Shown: positions 28,435 through 37,779, counted from the stretch's first letter. The stretch: DNA of 64,000 nt from Thalassomonas viridans (GCF_000948985.2 NZ_CP059733.1:1116001-1180000); one strand, 5' to 3'. Notes: generated from the letters alone by a model not told the origin. Numbers and translations: made by a program.

Positions 28435-29316
28435 CTAATCGGGGGCCGGAGTTTGCTGCGTGTCAGCCTGTCGGGGCTTTTGTCCGGCGGGCTTCGCCAG
28501 GTTAATCAGGTTGCCGGCCAGCATCAGGGCCGCACCGATAAAAAGCGATAAACCAACCGCTTCCTGGTAAAGCAGGCCGCCGAGTAATGCGATCAGCGGC
28601 AGGCGCAAAAAATCCAGGGTAACGACTGTGGTAACCTCGGCCGACAGCATAGCCCTGCTGATACAGTAATGGGCGCTTAGGGCGGCCACACCCATCAGGG
28701 TCAACCATAGCCATTGTATGCCATGTGGCCATTGCCACTGGGGCAGGGCAAAACACAGGGCAAGGGGCAGCTGCAGCAGGGACATATAAAACAGGATAGC
28801 GACGGGTTTTTCCGTGCTGGAAAGGGATTTTACCGCGGTGTGGGCAAGGGCGTAACATACGGCGGCTGCCAGGGCAATCAAGGCGCCGGCCTCGAACATG
28901 GCTGCCCCCGGCTGCACTATCACCAGCACACCTGAAATGCCTAAAATGATGGCAGCGGATTTACGTAAGGTGATGCGTTCCTTCAGTACCAGGGCGGCAA
29001 TCAAGGCGGTCCATAGCGGCACGGTAAATTCCAGTGCAAACACTTCTGCCAGCGGCAACAAACTCATGGCTAAAAACCAGCAATATTGTCCGGCAAAGTG
29101 CACCAGGTTCCGGAAGCCGTGCAGGGGTAGCCGCTTGACACTGATCAGGGATTTTTCTCTGATAAGCAATAAAACCAGGGAGATAACGGCCAAACTTATC
29201 AGGCTGCGGAAAAACAGCATAGGAGTAATAGGCAAATCGCTGTCAAGCTCCCGGCCGCCTATAGCCAACAGGCAAAAGGAGGTGATGGCGCCCAACATCC
29301 ATAAAAAAGCATACAT
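28435..29316 (-). CDS. EamA/DMT-family transporter
   Basis: A 293-residue inner-membrane protein with about ten transmembrane helices in two EamA repeats (for example LLPLAEVFALEFTVPLWTALIAALVLKERI, and ALSAHYCISRAMLSAEVTTVVTLDFLRLP). These drug/metabolite superfamily members export or import small metabolites; the substrate is not visible. It is separated from the hydrolase gene by only 15 bases and from the GNAT gene upstream by 62. Confidence 0.9.
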   Translation of the reverse strand: MYAFLWMLGAITSFCLLAIGGRELDSDLPITPMLFFRSLISLAVISLVLLLIREKSLISVKRLPLHGFRNLVHFAGQYCWFLAMSLLPLAEVFALEFTVPLWTALIAALVLKERITLRKSAAIILGISGVLVIVQPGAAMFEAGALIALAAAVCYALAHTAVKSLSSTEKPVAILFYMSLLQLPLALCFALPQWQWPHGIQWLWLTLMGVAALSAHYCISRAMLSAEVTTVVTLDFLRLPLIALLGGLLYQEAVGLSLFIGAALMLAGNLINLAKPAGQKPRQADTQQTPAPD

Positions 29317-29378
29317 GTTAATCCTACCCTAAAGAATAAAGTTTGGTGGTTTCACGGCATTAACCGGGTGCCGGTCAC

Positions 29379-29819
29379 TCAGATAAACTTACACATACCC
29401 AGGCCCAAAACCTCACCTGATCTGTCCTGGTAACCGTAACGGCGATAGAAAGCCTCTTTCCCCTTTGCTGCCAGGAGTCCTATGGTGGAGCCTTTCTTTA
29501 CCGATTTTTGCAAATAAGCTTCTATATTTTCCATGATGATATGTCCCAGTCCCTGCCTTTGATAACCGGGATCTACGATCACATCCTGGATATAAAAAAA
29601 CATGGCGCCGTCACCGACCACCCGGCCCATGGCAATAAGCTTATCCTGTTGCCTGAGCACCACATGAAACAGAGAGTTGGCCAGGCTGGTTTTCGCCATT
29701 TCCCGGTCGGTTTGTCCCCAGCCGATTTTTTCCCTTAAGCGGATAAATTCGTCTACTGCCGGGCTTAAATAACTTAGGGTGAAATTTTCTGCTGGCTGCT
29801 GTGGTGAAGTGACGGTCAA
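29379..29819 (-). CDS. GNAT-family N-acetyltransferase
   Basis: A 146-residue acetyl-CoA-dependent acetyltransferase. The acetyl-CoA binding motif A is visible as DVIVDPGYQRQGLGHIIMENI (Q/R-x-x-G-x-G/A), with a preceding beta strand AMFFYIQ and a C-terminal YRRYGYQDRSGEVLG. The substrate is unknown. It stands at the head of a run of - strand genes. Confidence 0.9.
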   Translation of the reverse strand: MTVTSPQQPAENFTLSYLSPAVDEFIRLREKIGWGQTDREMAKTSLANSLFHVVLRQQDKLIAMGRVVGDGAMFFYIQDVIVDPGYQRQGLGHIIMENIEAYLQKSVKKGSTIGLLAAKGKEAFYRRYGYQDRSGEVLGLGMCKFI

Positions 29820-29932
29820 AAGTTTCCCCCAGGCTTGTTATCTGCTTGTTAAGTGAATGAAAGGAAACTTTTTATATCAGATAACGGCAAGGGCTTCAAT
29901 CTTGTCAGGGTGACGACAAAGGTAAACCGTTT

Positions 29933-30415
29933 TTAGTTTGTCGAAGAGGTTTTTTTCTTACCCGTCAGGCTATCGAGTTTTGTCAGTACGAACCTTTCCG
30001 AGTAACCGGCAATAATGGACCAGGCGATCATCTTATAAAAGTCGCCGTTTTCCGCCAGGGTTACGCCGCCCCGCAACACGGCTTTGCCGGACTGGAATGC
30101 TGCCTCGATATTGACGAATTTGGGAAACAGGTCGCCGCTTATCATGCCGGACAACAACAGCGACATCAGAATCAGGGCGAGTAGGGCGCCGACAACCGGC
30201 TTAAAACAGACGATGATGGCGGCATCCGCCAGACGCCTGGTTCTTTCTTCCGGGGAGAGGCCGCGCATTTCCACGTGCTCGCGCACCGTTGCCCCCAGGG
30301 CGCCGAATGCCAGGATCAGGATGGGAATGGGGGCATCTTTATCGTTATTGACCCAGGCCATGGCACCCGTCACCAGCAGGATAACGACTAGGGTGACATA
30401 GTGAATGGCTTTCAT
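29933..30415 (-). CDS. Membrane protein of unknown function
   Basis: A 160-residue protein with about three or four hydrophobic segments (VTLVVILLVTGAMAWV, PILILAFGALGATV, VVGALLALILMSLLLSGMI) and a Lys-rich C terminus. The segment ATVREHVEMRGLSPEERTRRLADAA between helices is probably cytosolic. A GAGGGGC ribosome binding site precedes the ATG. I do not recognise the family. It is divergent from the AraC regulator at 30559. Confidence 0.7.
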   Translation of the reverse strand: MKAIHYVTLVVILLVTGAMAWVNNDKDAPIPILILAFGALGATVREHVEMRGLSPEERTRRLADAAIIVCFKPVVGALLALILMSLLLSGMISGDLFPKFVNIEAAFQSGKAVLRGGVTLAENGDFYKMIAWSIIAGYSERFVLTKLDSLTGKKKTSSTN

Positions 30416-30558
30416 AACTGCCCCTCCCGGTAAACGCTGTCTTGGTGATCCAGTGAATAAAAGTGTAGTCCCCTTCTTAAAATTTATTGCTCAATTCATT
30501 AATTTGTTTACACTTTTGTCCATATTTAAGGGCATTAGCCAATATCTGCCGATTTTTT

Positions 30559-31263
30559 ATGGACCATTTTTCGATACGCTCATACAGCAATGAAATGCGC
30601 GGCCATTTTCACGAATACCATCAGCTGGTGCTGCCCCTGCACGGCTCTATCCATATCTCGGTGGGGGAATTTTCCGGTCCGGTCAGTCCGGGGGATTGCG
30701 TGATTATCAAAGCCGGGCAAAGGCATGATTTCAGGGCGCCGGAGACGGCGCGTTTTCTGGTGCTCGATACCGGCCGCCTGCCGGATAACCTGATGGCCTT
30801 TACCGAAGAAAAGTTTGCCGTTAATGCCCCGCTGATGGCCTTTGTCCACTTTATCGAGCAGCAATTACAGCATCAGGTCAACCGGGTGCTGGAGTCGTTG
30901 ACCTATGAGTTGTTTTATCAGCTGCTGGCACAGCAAACCTGTGTCAGGCGCATAGATAAACGAATCGGGCAGGCATTGGAGGTTATCGCCGAAAACCTCG
31001 GCCAGACGCATTCGCTAACGGTCCTGGCCCGGGTTGCCTGCCTGAGCCCGACCCAGTTTAAAAAGGTTTTTAAGCAAAGCTTGGGGGTCAGTTTCCAGGT
31101 GTATCTCACCCGGCTGCGTATGGAAAAGGCAAAGGCCCTGCTCACCCATACCGATATTCCGGTGAGCCTGGTCGCCGAGCGGGTGGGCTACCAGAATGCC
31201 TCGGCCTTCAGCCGCAGGTTCCGGCAGCACTTCGGCACCAGCCCGAAAACTTTTGTACGTTAG
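30559..31263 (+). CDS. AraC-family regulator with cupin sensor domain
   Basis: A 234-residue soluble regulator: an N-terminal cupin (HFHEYHQLVLPLHGSIHISVG ... SPGDCVIIKAGQRHDF, which reads as an H-x-H-like metal/ligand pocket) and a C-terminal AraC double helix-turn-helix (LTVLARVACLSPTQFKKVFKQ and VSLVAERVGYQNASAFSRRFRQHFG). It lies directly before a DMT transporter gene on the same strand, the usual layout for a regulator of its own exporter. The start at 30559 gives the family length; an upstream in-frame start at 30487 adds 24 residues with no domain support. Confidence 0.88.
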   Translation: MDHFSIRSYSNEMRGHFHEYHQLVLPLHGSIHISVGEFSGPVSPGDCVIIKAGQRHDFRAPETARFLVLDTGRLPDNLMAFTEEKFAVNAPLMAFVHFIEQQLQHQVNRVLESLTYELFYQLLAQQTCVRRIDKRIGQALEVIAENLGQTHSLTVLARVACLSPTQFKKVFKQSLGVSFQVYLTRLRMEKAKALLTHTDIPVSLVAERVGYQNASAFSRRFRQHFGTSPKTFVR

Positions 31264-31360
31264 CCATTGCGCCTTTTAGCGGGATAAAAGCGTCCGATCG
31301 GCACACACAAAGCAGGAAAATTAACGAACAATAACGCCATAAAAGTTTGTTAAGGATTTA

Positions 31361-32278
31361 ATGATGGCGACGATTTACGGCCTGCTGGCAATAGTGATGT
31401 GGGGGGCGCTTGCCCTGCTGGGGGTTAATACCAAAGGCATTCCGGCATTTCAGTTACTCTTTTTGTGCTTTTTTATTTCCGGGCTGCTGATGTTCGTCCG
31501 GCGTTTTTTAACCGGGCAGCCGCTGTTTCAAAAGCCGGCTATGAGCTTACCCCAGTGGCTTTTCGGCACGGGGGCTTTATTTGGTTTTCATTTTTGTTAT
31601 TTTCTCGCCCTGAAACATGCCCCGGCGATAGAAGTCAGCCTGATTTGCTACTTGTGGCCTATGTTGCTGGCCATTTTGCTGGCCGGTAAAAGCACCCGGC
31701 TGCGGGCCCTTGCAGGCGGTGTGCTCGGTTTTCTTGGCATAGGTTTTATTATCCTGGGGGATGCAGATATCGCTTTTAATGGCGAATATGTTTCGGGTTA
31801 CCTCCTGGCGGGGGCCTGTGCCCTGATATGGTCGGGCTACTCCTGGTACCTGTCGAAATCCAGCGGTGAGCCTGACGATATCGGCTGGTTATCCCTGGCG
31901 GTTGCCTTTTTGTCTTTGCTGGCCCATTTCCTGTTGGAAGACCCGGCGCAGAGCGGCGGCCGGTGGCAATTCGGCGGCGAGCAATGGCTGGGGATTATCC
32001 TGTTGGGGTTAGGGCCGGTAGGAGGAGCCTTTTATTTGTGGGATCTCGGCTTAAAAAAAGGCAACCAAAAATTATTGGCGTCACTGAGTTTTTGCAGCCC
32101 GCTGATCTCTTCCGTGCTGCTGGCGCTGGCAGGTTATAATGCCTGGTCGCTGAATATTTTAATTGCCCTTACCTTGATTTTGCTGGGCGCCTTGATCGCC
32201 AATAAAAAACCGGCCAATAAGCGTATTAACACCGAAGAAAATAAGTTGCCGTCGGTTGAGGCCGGGCGCACAGGTTAG
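31361..32278 (+). CDS. EamA/DMT-family transporter
   Basis: A 305-residue inner-membrane protein of about ten helices, opening with IYGLLAIVMWGALALLGVNTKGIPAFQLLFLCF and containing YFLALKHAPAIEVSLICYLWPMLLAILL. This resembles the aromatic amino acid exporter YddG group, but that assignment is tentative. AAGGA lies just before two tandem ATG codons; either may be used. The AraC/cupin gene upstream probably controls it. Confidence 0.9.
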   Translation: MMATIYGLLAIVMWGALALLGVNTKGIPAFQLLFLCFFISGLLMFVRRFLTGQPLFQKPAMSLPQWLFGTGALFGFHFCYFLALKHAPAIEVSLICYLWPMLLAILLAGKSTRLRALAGGVLGFLGIGFIILGDADIAFNGEYVSGYLLAGACALIWSGYSWYLSKSSGEPDDIGWLSLAVAFLSLLAHFLLEDPAQSGGRWQFGGEQWLGIILLGLGPVGGAFYLWDLGLKKGNQKLLASLSFCSPLISSVLLALAGYNAWSLNILIALTLILLGALIANKKPANKRINTEENKLPSVEAGRTG

Positions 32279-32283
32279 CTTAT

Positions 32284-32775
32284 TTAGCCGGCCATCAGCT
32301 TATCCAGCCTGGGTTTGATCACCAGGGCCAGGGTCAGGGCCATTATTAAACCCAGAGGCAGTGCCGCCAATAATGCCGTTCCCCACGCAGCAAGGTAGGC
32401 GGCACTGTCCGTTAAGCCGATATTATTGGCTGCCGTCGCCGCCGCCATAATTGTCTGCATGCACAAGGCTATGGAAAAGCCAAAAACCAGGTTTTTTACT
32501 GTGGTGGAGGCAGCAGGCAAGAATTTAGCGATCAGGTCATTTAGTATGGCCATAATGACACCTCCGGCGGGAGCCATCACCAGTATGGCGGTCGCAAAAG
32601 ACGTGGCCCAGCTGTAAAAGAAATTGTCGCTAAATCCCAGGTTCACATAGGTCATGATCCCGGTCAGGGAGCCGCCGATCAGCAAGGTCATGGCGACCAT
32701 TATCCGGGCTTTCTGCCAGGGAGTGATTTTTTTATCCGGGCTTAAACCGGTTACAGTGATATTTTTTGCTTTCAC
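32284..32775 (-). CDS. DUF2798 membrane protein (duplicated domain)
   Basis: A 163-residue protein with four hydrophobic helices arranged as two copies of a two-helix DUF2798 unit. Each unit reads like WQKARIMVAMTLLIGGSLTG...WATSFATAILVMAPAGGV. GTG at 32775 is preferred over the upstream ATG at 32829 because an ACGGAG ribosome binding site lies before it and the longer start would run through an operator. It is divergent from a MarR regulator that probably represses it. Function is unknown; the family often sits beside MarR genes. Confidence 0.82.
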   Translation of the reverse strand: MKAKNITVTGLSPDKKITPWQKARIMVAMTLLIGGSLTGIMTYVNLGFSDNFFYSWATSFATAILVMAPAGGVIMAILNDLIAKFLPAASTTVKNLVFGFSIALCMQTIMAAATAANNIGLTDSAAYLAAWGTALLAALPLGLIMALTLALVIKPRLDKLMAG

Positions 32776-32815
32776 GGGTTCTCCGTTGTTTCTATTTTCA
32801 TGTAAATAAGATATG

Positions 32816-32873
32816 GTTGATATTGTCAACTAATTATGTGCATCATTGATCACTTAGTTGATAGTGTCAACTA
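32816..32873. promoter_or_regulatory. Two matching MarR operators in the DUF2798/MarR divergent promoter region
   Basis: Two palindromes share the form GTTGATAkTGTCAAC: GTTGA/TCAAC arms at 32816-32830, and TAGTTGA/TCAACTA arms at 32855-32873. Their centres are 41 bases apart, about four helical turns. The pair sits between divergent genes, one coding a MarR regulator, so autoregulation and repression of the DUF2798 gene are likely. Confidence 0.75.
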
Positions 32874-32888
32874 TATTTGGAAGTGTTT

Positions 32889-33320
32889 ATGCCTGAACCT
32901 AAGATTCACGAAGTCGCCTTTCGCCTGGCTTTTGACGTTAAAAACTGTTTGTCGGACACCATAGAATGCGTAGGATCCGGCCTGGCCCCTATGCATATGC
33001 GGGCGCTGCGGGTGGTATGGAAAAAGCAACAGGCCACGGCTTTGGATATAGCGCAAACCTTAAAACGGGATAAGGCCCAGATCACACGTTTGATTAACAC
33101 CTTACTGCAAGATGAATTTGTATCGCGCATCCCCAACCCGAACGACAAACGCAGCCAGCTGCTGATGCTAACCGATAAAGGCAAGGGCATATTTGCCCGG
33201 ATTGAAGCGGCGGAAGCGCTGCTGGCGACGGAAATGACCCGGGACATAACGGCGGAAGATCTGGCGATTTTTTTTAAGGTCGCGGACCAGCTTTCCGACA
33301 ATATGATGAAAATGTCATAA
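32889..33320 (+). CDS. MarR-family transcription regulator
   Basis: A 143-residue winged-helix repressor: recognition region TALDIAQTLKRDKAQITRLINTLLQDEFV, then the wing RIPNPNDKRSQLLMLTDKG. The ATG at 32889 follows TTGGAAG. The ligand is unknown. Its operators are probably the two palindromes just upstream, and its target the divergent DUF2798 gene. Confidence 0.92.
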   Translation: MPEPKIHEVAFRLAFDVKNCLSDTIECVGSGLAPMHMRALRVVWKKQQATALDIAQTLKRDKAQITRLINTLLQDEFVSRIPNPNDKRSQLLMLTDKGKGIFARIEAAEALLATEMTRDITAEDLAIFFKVADQLSDNMMKMS

Positions 33321-33509
33321 GACAAATACCGCTATCTTTATGCCGGTTGTGCGACTTAGAGTCTTTCAACCGGCAGTATCACTTTCCCCGAAATTCAAAT
33401 AAGCTGCCAATCCAATTGGTATTAATGCCTGTATCAGGGGCACCGTCTGCCGTGTCCCTGATTGTAGATTTATATCGTAAATTGGTGAGATATTTTCCCG
33501 GAAAGTACA

Positions 33510-33544
33510 AATGCCGATAGCCGTGAGTAAAAGCTATCAGCATT
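33510..33544 (-). terminator. Terminator-like hairpin after the isochorismatase-like gene
   Basis: Arms 33510-33521 and 33533-33544 pair with one mismatch (AATGCyGATAGC type). It lies 55 bases beyond the end of the - strand gene at 33599. The same AATGCTGATAGC core recurs in the hairpin at 35124. Confidence 0.5.
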
Positions 33545-33598
33545 CGGGTCGGGACTGATTGCAGAGCAAATATCAGTTAAGGGTAAGTTATTCGTCCC

Positions 33599-34744
33599 TT
33601 ATCTGCCGGCAAGTATGCCCCAGTCCGGGTCCAGTTCGCCGCCTTCACTTGCCAAAATGGAGCGTGCACTGATCACATTTATTTTCCGTTCCAATAACCC
33701 AGGTATATAAGCTACCTGTTCTTTTTCGGTAATAGTAAAAGTCTGCTGAATTTCAGCATCCGTCATGGTGCGGCGAAGCTCCTGACTCATACCCAAGGTG
33801 TTCATTTTCAGCAGTTCTTCTTCGCTATTCATTCTTCTGTGACCCTTATCCTGCATAAAGCCGGGAGTGCCAAAAATCGTGTTTAATACACAAAGATTGG
33901 CATGGTGCCCCATCACCACAAGATCGGTTATCTTATCCGCTTTTAACTTCTGGGCTAGCTTGGTATCGTGGAATGAATTAAAAAACGGCTTATATACCAG
34001 GCGGTATTTAGAAGAGGATTTCGGCATCTTCTCAGCTAACGGTTTGATCGTGCCGTATTTGGGGTTTCCGCCCTGGGCTGCATCCCGGTCGATAATAACT
34101 TCATAAACGATAAGATCGCATTCCAGGGCCGTTTCCAGTACTTCCACCATATTTTCTAAAACGGTTTTACCGGCATATTTCTTTTGTCCCTGTTTGCCGA
34201 CCAGCAAGTTTTTGGAAGCAACAGAAACATTGGTTTGCATATCGATCAGCATGACCCCTAAGGTTCCACCTGGAGCCTGGCGGCGCATAGCCTGTGATAC
34301 GCTTTCCTTGAGCGGGGTACACTTGGCTTTGGCTCTTCCGCCGCTGCCTCCGGATGAGGCCAAAGAGTATTGGCATGCTTCGGATCCTATGGCCGGAGTT
34401 TGCAAAAACGCTGTTACCTTTTGTTTTATTTCATTATAAATAACCGAGTCTTTGGTTGTTTTTAGTTTGGTCGCCAAGGTATTTATGCCGTCGGGGCTGA
34501 TATCGCGGTTATACAATGACATCAGGATATGGGCCCTGATCGCTTTTCTTAATTTTTCTGACGGTCTGTCTTTATCAAACCGGTTCCAGGCTAAAGAAAG
34601 TTTGTTGCCGCCATCTGTGAGGTCGTAGTCTATGATGCGCTGTTGCAACTTGGCCAAATCCCCCAGGTTTAGCCAGCCGGAATTCTCCCGGGCATAAGCT
34701 GTCATATGGTTTATCGTATCCTGAAGCCTGAGATTCGTGGGCAT
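33599..34744 (-). CDS. Isochorismatase-fold cysteine hydrolase with long N-terminal domain
   Basis: The C-terminal about 230 residues carry the isochorismatase-like signature: catalytic Asp168 in VMLIDMQ, a Lys in YKPFFNSF (about residue 249) and the nucleophile Cys285 in GHHANLCVLNT. The triad Asp-Lys-Cys is thus complete. The first about 145 residues are helical (NHMTAYARENSGWLNLGDLAKLQQRIIDYD, LRKAIRAHILMSLYNRD) and I do not recognise them. At 381 residues it is nearly double the usual 180-220. Members hydrolyse nicotinamide, isochorismate or related amides; this one's substrate is unknown. Confidence 0.8.
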   Translation of the reverse strand: MPTNLRLQDTINHMTAYARENSGWLNLGDLAKLQQRIIDYDLTDGGNKLSLAWNRFDKDRPSEKLRKAIRAHILMSLYNRDISPDGINTLATKLKTTKDSVIYNEIKQKVTAFLQTPAIGSEACQYSLASSGGSGGRAKAKCTPLKESVSQAMRRQAPGGTLGVMLIDMQTNVSVASKNLLVGKQGQKKYAGKTVLENMVEVLETALECDLIVYEVIIDRDAAQGGNPKYGTIKPLAEKMPKSSSKYRLVYKPFFNSFHDTKLAQKLKADKITDLVVMGHHANLCVLNTIFGTPGFMQDKGHRRMNSEEELLKMNTLGMSQELRRTMTDAEIQQTFTITEKEQVAYIPGLLERKINVISARSILASEGGELDPDWGILAGR

Positions 34745-35232
34745 AAAGCAGTATCCTCATGTTAGCAAATAGGTAGGGTGTTTATGTTTACCCTGGGGCA
34801 AACATGCTGTTTCAGTAAGTATTTTTATTGCGGTTAGTGTAATGCTGAATAAAAAGGCGATAAGTGGTGTACAACTTGTCGGTGATAAGGTGTAAAGGTA
34901 TGGAACACAACTGGCTGTAAAGTTGCAGATTTTATTCTCATTTTTACATATCTCTTTAAATGCTTAAGCTTATGTAAGTTAGGGATTATGGATTGCCGTA
35001 ATCCGCTTTATGGCAATCACCATACATCAAGGTGGTTAAAGGTGACAGGAAAGTTTATCTGGGCAGACCAGCATATGAGCGTATGAGCAGCGAAGAGCCG
35101 GAAGCTAGCTCCTCGATAATGAAAAATGCTGATAGCCTTTACCTGACGATAAAGCGGCTATCAGCATTTGTTTTATTTACAGGCTGTGCTCTATTTTGCA
35201 AGTAAATAAAGGGGAGTTACCTGCAAGCGTTT
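34745..35232. other. Intergenic region between GH5 and isochorismatase-like genes
   Basis: About 490 bases with no convincing gene on either strand. It holds the - strand terminator at 35124-35169 and, nearer 34745-34950, an AT-rich stretch that should be the promoter region of the isochorismatase-like gene. Nothing else stands out. Confidence 0.4.
35124..35169 (-). terminator. Terminator after the GH5 gene
   Basis: AAATGCTGATAGCC (35124-35137) pairs perfectly over 14 bp with 35156-35169 across an 18-base loop. Read on the - strand the stem ends in a run of five T residues, 64 bases beyond the GH5 stop. Confidence 0.8.
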
Positions 35233-37779
35233 TTACTCGCTTTTGGTAAACCTGAACCAATTCAGGTTCCATTCCTGGCCGTTGGAGTTTAGCCTTATGG
35301 TATGCTCTCCTTCGGGCAGGGTTACCGTGGAAGTGACGGTAATATAATCCTGCCAGCCGCCGGTGGCGGGGACAGTCACGGTATCCAGCACTTCATCGCC
35401 GATCAGCAGGCTGAAACCGTCGCTGCCGGGCACGGTTGCCAGGCGGTATTCCACGGTATACTCTCCCGCGCTGTCAATTTTCACGTCATAATCCACCCAG
35501 CGGTCTATCTCGAAGTGGCCGATATTGGAACCGCCGCCGTTATCGCCGCTGGTTTCCGTCTGGACACCCGGGTGGGCGCTGGTATAGTTTTCCGCTTCGA
35601 TCAGGCCCGGAACCGAGAAGAAACTCGGCCCGCTGGCGGCGATCTCGCTGCCGTAGCCCAAATCGATATCGTTGAAGGCGGCGACATAATAGTAGTAAGT
35701 GGTGCCGTTGCTGGTGATGTTATCGGTATAGCTGGTAGACGAGGTTTCAGCTATCACCTCAAATCCCGAGCGGGAGGCGGTGCTGCGGTAAACCTTGTAG
35801 CCGTCCACGTCTCCTTCGGCGGCGTTCCAGCTTAAGCCGATAATCTCTTCACCTACGGTTAACGCCAAATCTGCCGGTTTGCTGGGAATGTTAGTAAAAA
35901 TTTCCGGCGCCTGTTCGGCGGTCATGGCCTCTAGCACATAGTCGTTGAGGATGTAATCCATAGTGCCGAAGGCGGCAAAATAGGCTTCTATCTCTTCCTT
36001 GCTGGAGCTGTTGACGTCTATCTGAGGCAGGGAGCGTCCTTGTACGTCTACCCATTCCTGCGGCATGTCCGGCACCAGGTAAATTTCCGCCCACATATCG
36101 TTGCCGCCTGCGCCGTTGTCTTTAAACTTGCCACTCAGGGTGTAGGACTGGCCGCCTTCGACTTGCACCGCCTGGTAGATCAGGCTGTGGTTGCCAGCAG
36201 GGGAGGTGATGCGCAGGGCTGGTCCCGTGTCGGAACCGGCAAACTCTCCGGCGTCATAGTTAAAGTCGTAGGTACGGGGATCGCCCCACAGGGACAATTC
36301 GGTCCAGCCGCTATCGCTGCCGAAATCGCCGTTGATCAGGATATTTTCACCTGTGACATCATTGGTCAGCTGGATATTATCGTAAGTGACATCCGAGCCG
36401 TTAAAGGCACCGGTTTTGATCACCAGGTACATGGTTTTGCTGCCTTCGCCGGAATAAGGCGTGGTGCTTTTTGCCGGGCCGCTGCAGGCGTCACTGAAGG
36501 TGCTTTCCCAGTCGTTGCAGGACCAGGTTTCCGCCTTGGCCAGCAGCTGATCGCCGTTGTTGGTCACCAGGCCCCACTGGCCGTTGCCCAGGCCGCCGGC
36601 AGGCGAGGTGGTTTTATAGGACCAGGCGGTTGCCGCCCAGTTAAGGTCGTTGAAGGTATCGAAGGTTGCCCTTGTGATAGGCCCGCCCAGCTCGCCCAAT
36701 CCGGTCCAGGGCTGCAGTTCACCCACCAGCAGCGGGGTATAAACATCCCTGGCCCGTTTGGCCCAGTCGCATACGCCGGTAGCGCCGTTTTCACCGCAGG
36801 TGAGCCAGTCGCGGTGTACTTCGTAACCGATTTCCCCCCAGCCGAAAATGCCTGGATATTGGTGGATTTCAAAGGCGACATTAGTCATGCCGAGATCGAA
36901 AGGATCGCCGTAGGCTTCTATGCCGTCCGAGTTATGGCCGGGTAAAATCACGATATGCTTGTTGTCTACTTCGCGCACTGCCTGGTAGAGCTCAAGGCTG
37001 AAATCTTTCAGGGTTTGTGAGTCCGTGCCCCAGGGTTCGTTTAACAGGCCGTAACCGGCAATCGCCGCTTCGTCCTTATACCTGTCGGCGATTTGCCGCC
37101 ACAGCCACAGGGTGCGGTCCCGGTATTCGTCGCTTTCCCACAGCTTGTTCTGGCCTTCACGGCCGGTATGCTGCTCCCAGCCCTGCCGGCCTGCGGCGCC
37201 GTGCAGATCCAGGATCACATAAAGTTCACGTTCTTTGGCCTCGGCTATGGCCCAGTCCAGGTAATGCCAGGCGTCTTCCTTTAAGGTTTTCGGGTTGTCG
37301 TCGTCTTCAAGCAAACTGTATAAAAACGGGATGCGCACCAGGTTAAAGCCGCTCTCGGCAATCACGTCCCAGTCGTTTTCAGTGATCCAGTTATCCCGGA
37401 AGACCGTCATCAGGTGCTCTTTTTCCGTTTCGCCGAAACGCTCGCTGAGTTTTTCTTCCAGGCTGTACTGGTCGGGAATGTTTTCCCCCAGCGGGTTGTC
37501 GCTCATTTCCAGCATCCACATTTCCATCGCCAGCCAGTTGCCGAGGTTGATGCCGCGCAGGGAGACTTTCTGATTCTGCTGGTTCATCCAGATGGTGCCG
37601 TTTTGCTTCAGCAGGGAGTAGCTTTCCTGCTGGGCTACCGGTTGCTCATAGGGGGAAGGCGCGGGCGTGACTGCTCCCGGGGCATCGCTGCCGCAAGCGG
37701 ATAATGTCATAGCCAGAGCAAGGCTTATGCCTGAGAGCTTTATCTTGTTTGCTGTCATTGTTCTTGTATTCTGCTTCAT
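35233..37779 (-). CDS. Multidomain GH5 family glucanase lipoprotein with CBMs and FN3
   Basis: An 848-residue surface or periplasmic lipoprotein (lipobox LSAC near residue 31). The GH5 barrel (about residues 55-430) shows LRGINLGNWLAMEMW, NLVRIPFLYS, acid/base Glu in GLLNEPWG (about 246), HQYPGIFGWG and nucleophile Glu in VGELQPW (about 353). Then come a CBM4/9-like beta sandwich (about 465-590), a fibronectin III domain (about 635-725) and a C-terminal CBM6-like module (about 730-848, IEAENYTSA...WNLNWFRF). The LRGINLGNW start is typical of exo-1,3/1,6-glucanases. It is the last gene of a glycan locus. Start chosen after a GGTGAGG site. Confidence 0.88.
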   Translation of the reverse strand: MKQNTRTMTANKIKLSGISLALAMTLSACGSDAPGAVTPAPSPYEQPVAQQESYSLLKQNGTIWMNQQNQKVSLRGINLGNWLAMEMWMLEMSDNPLGENIPDQYSLEEKLSERFGETEKEHLMTVFRDNWITENDWDVIAESGFNLVRIPFLYSLLEDDDNPKTLKEDAWHYLDWAIAEAKERELYVILDLHGAAGRQGWEQHTGREGQNKLWESDEYRDRTLWLWRQIADRYKDEAAIAGYGLLNEPWGTDSQTLKDFSLELYQAVREVDNKHIVILPGHNSDGIEAYGDPFDLGMTNVAFEIHQYPGIFGWGEIGYEVHRDWLTCGENGATGVCDWAKRARDVYTPLLVGELQPWTGLGELGGPITRATFDTFNDLNWAATAWSYKTTSPAGGLGNGQWGLVTNNGDQLLAKAETWSCNDWESTFSDACSGPAKSTTPYSGEGSKTMYLVIKTGAFNGSDVTYDNIQLTNDVTGENILINGDFGSDSGWTELSLWGDPRTYDFNYDAGEFAGSDTGPALRITSPAGNHSLIYQAVQVEGGQSYTLSGKFKDNGAGGNDMWAEIYLVPDMPQEWVDVQGRSLPQIDVNSSSKEEIEAYFAAFGTMDYILNDYVLEAMTAEQAPEIFTNIPSKPADLALTVGEEIIGLSWNAAEGDVDGYKVYRSTASRSGFEVIAETSSTSYTDNITSNGTTYYYYVAAFNDIDLGYGSEIAASGPSFFSVPGLIEAENYTSAHPGVQTETSGDNGGGSNIGHFEIDRWVDYDVKIDSAGEYTVEYRLATVPGSDGFSLLIGDEVLDTVTVPATGGWQDYITVTSTVTLPEGEHTIRLNSNGQEWNLNWFRFTKSE

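Noticed and set aside
36040..36945. 301-codon + strand frame opposite GH5
   Set aside because: Antisense to clear GH5 coding sequence; no family features.
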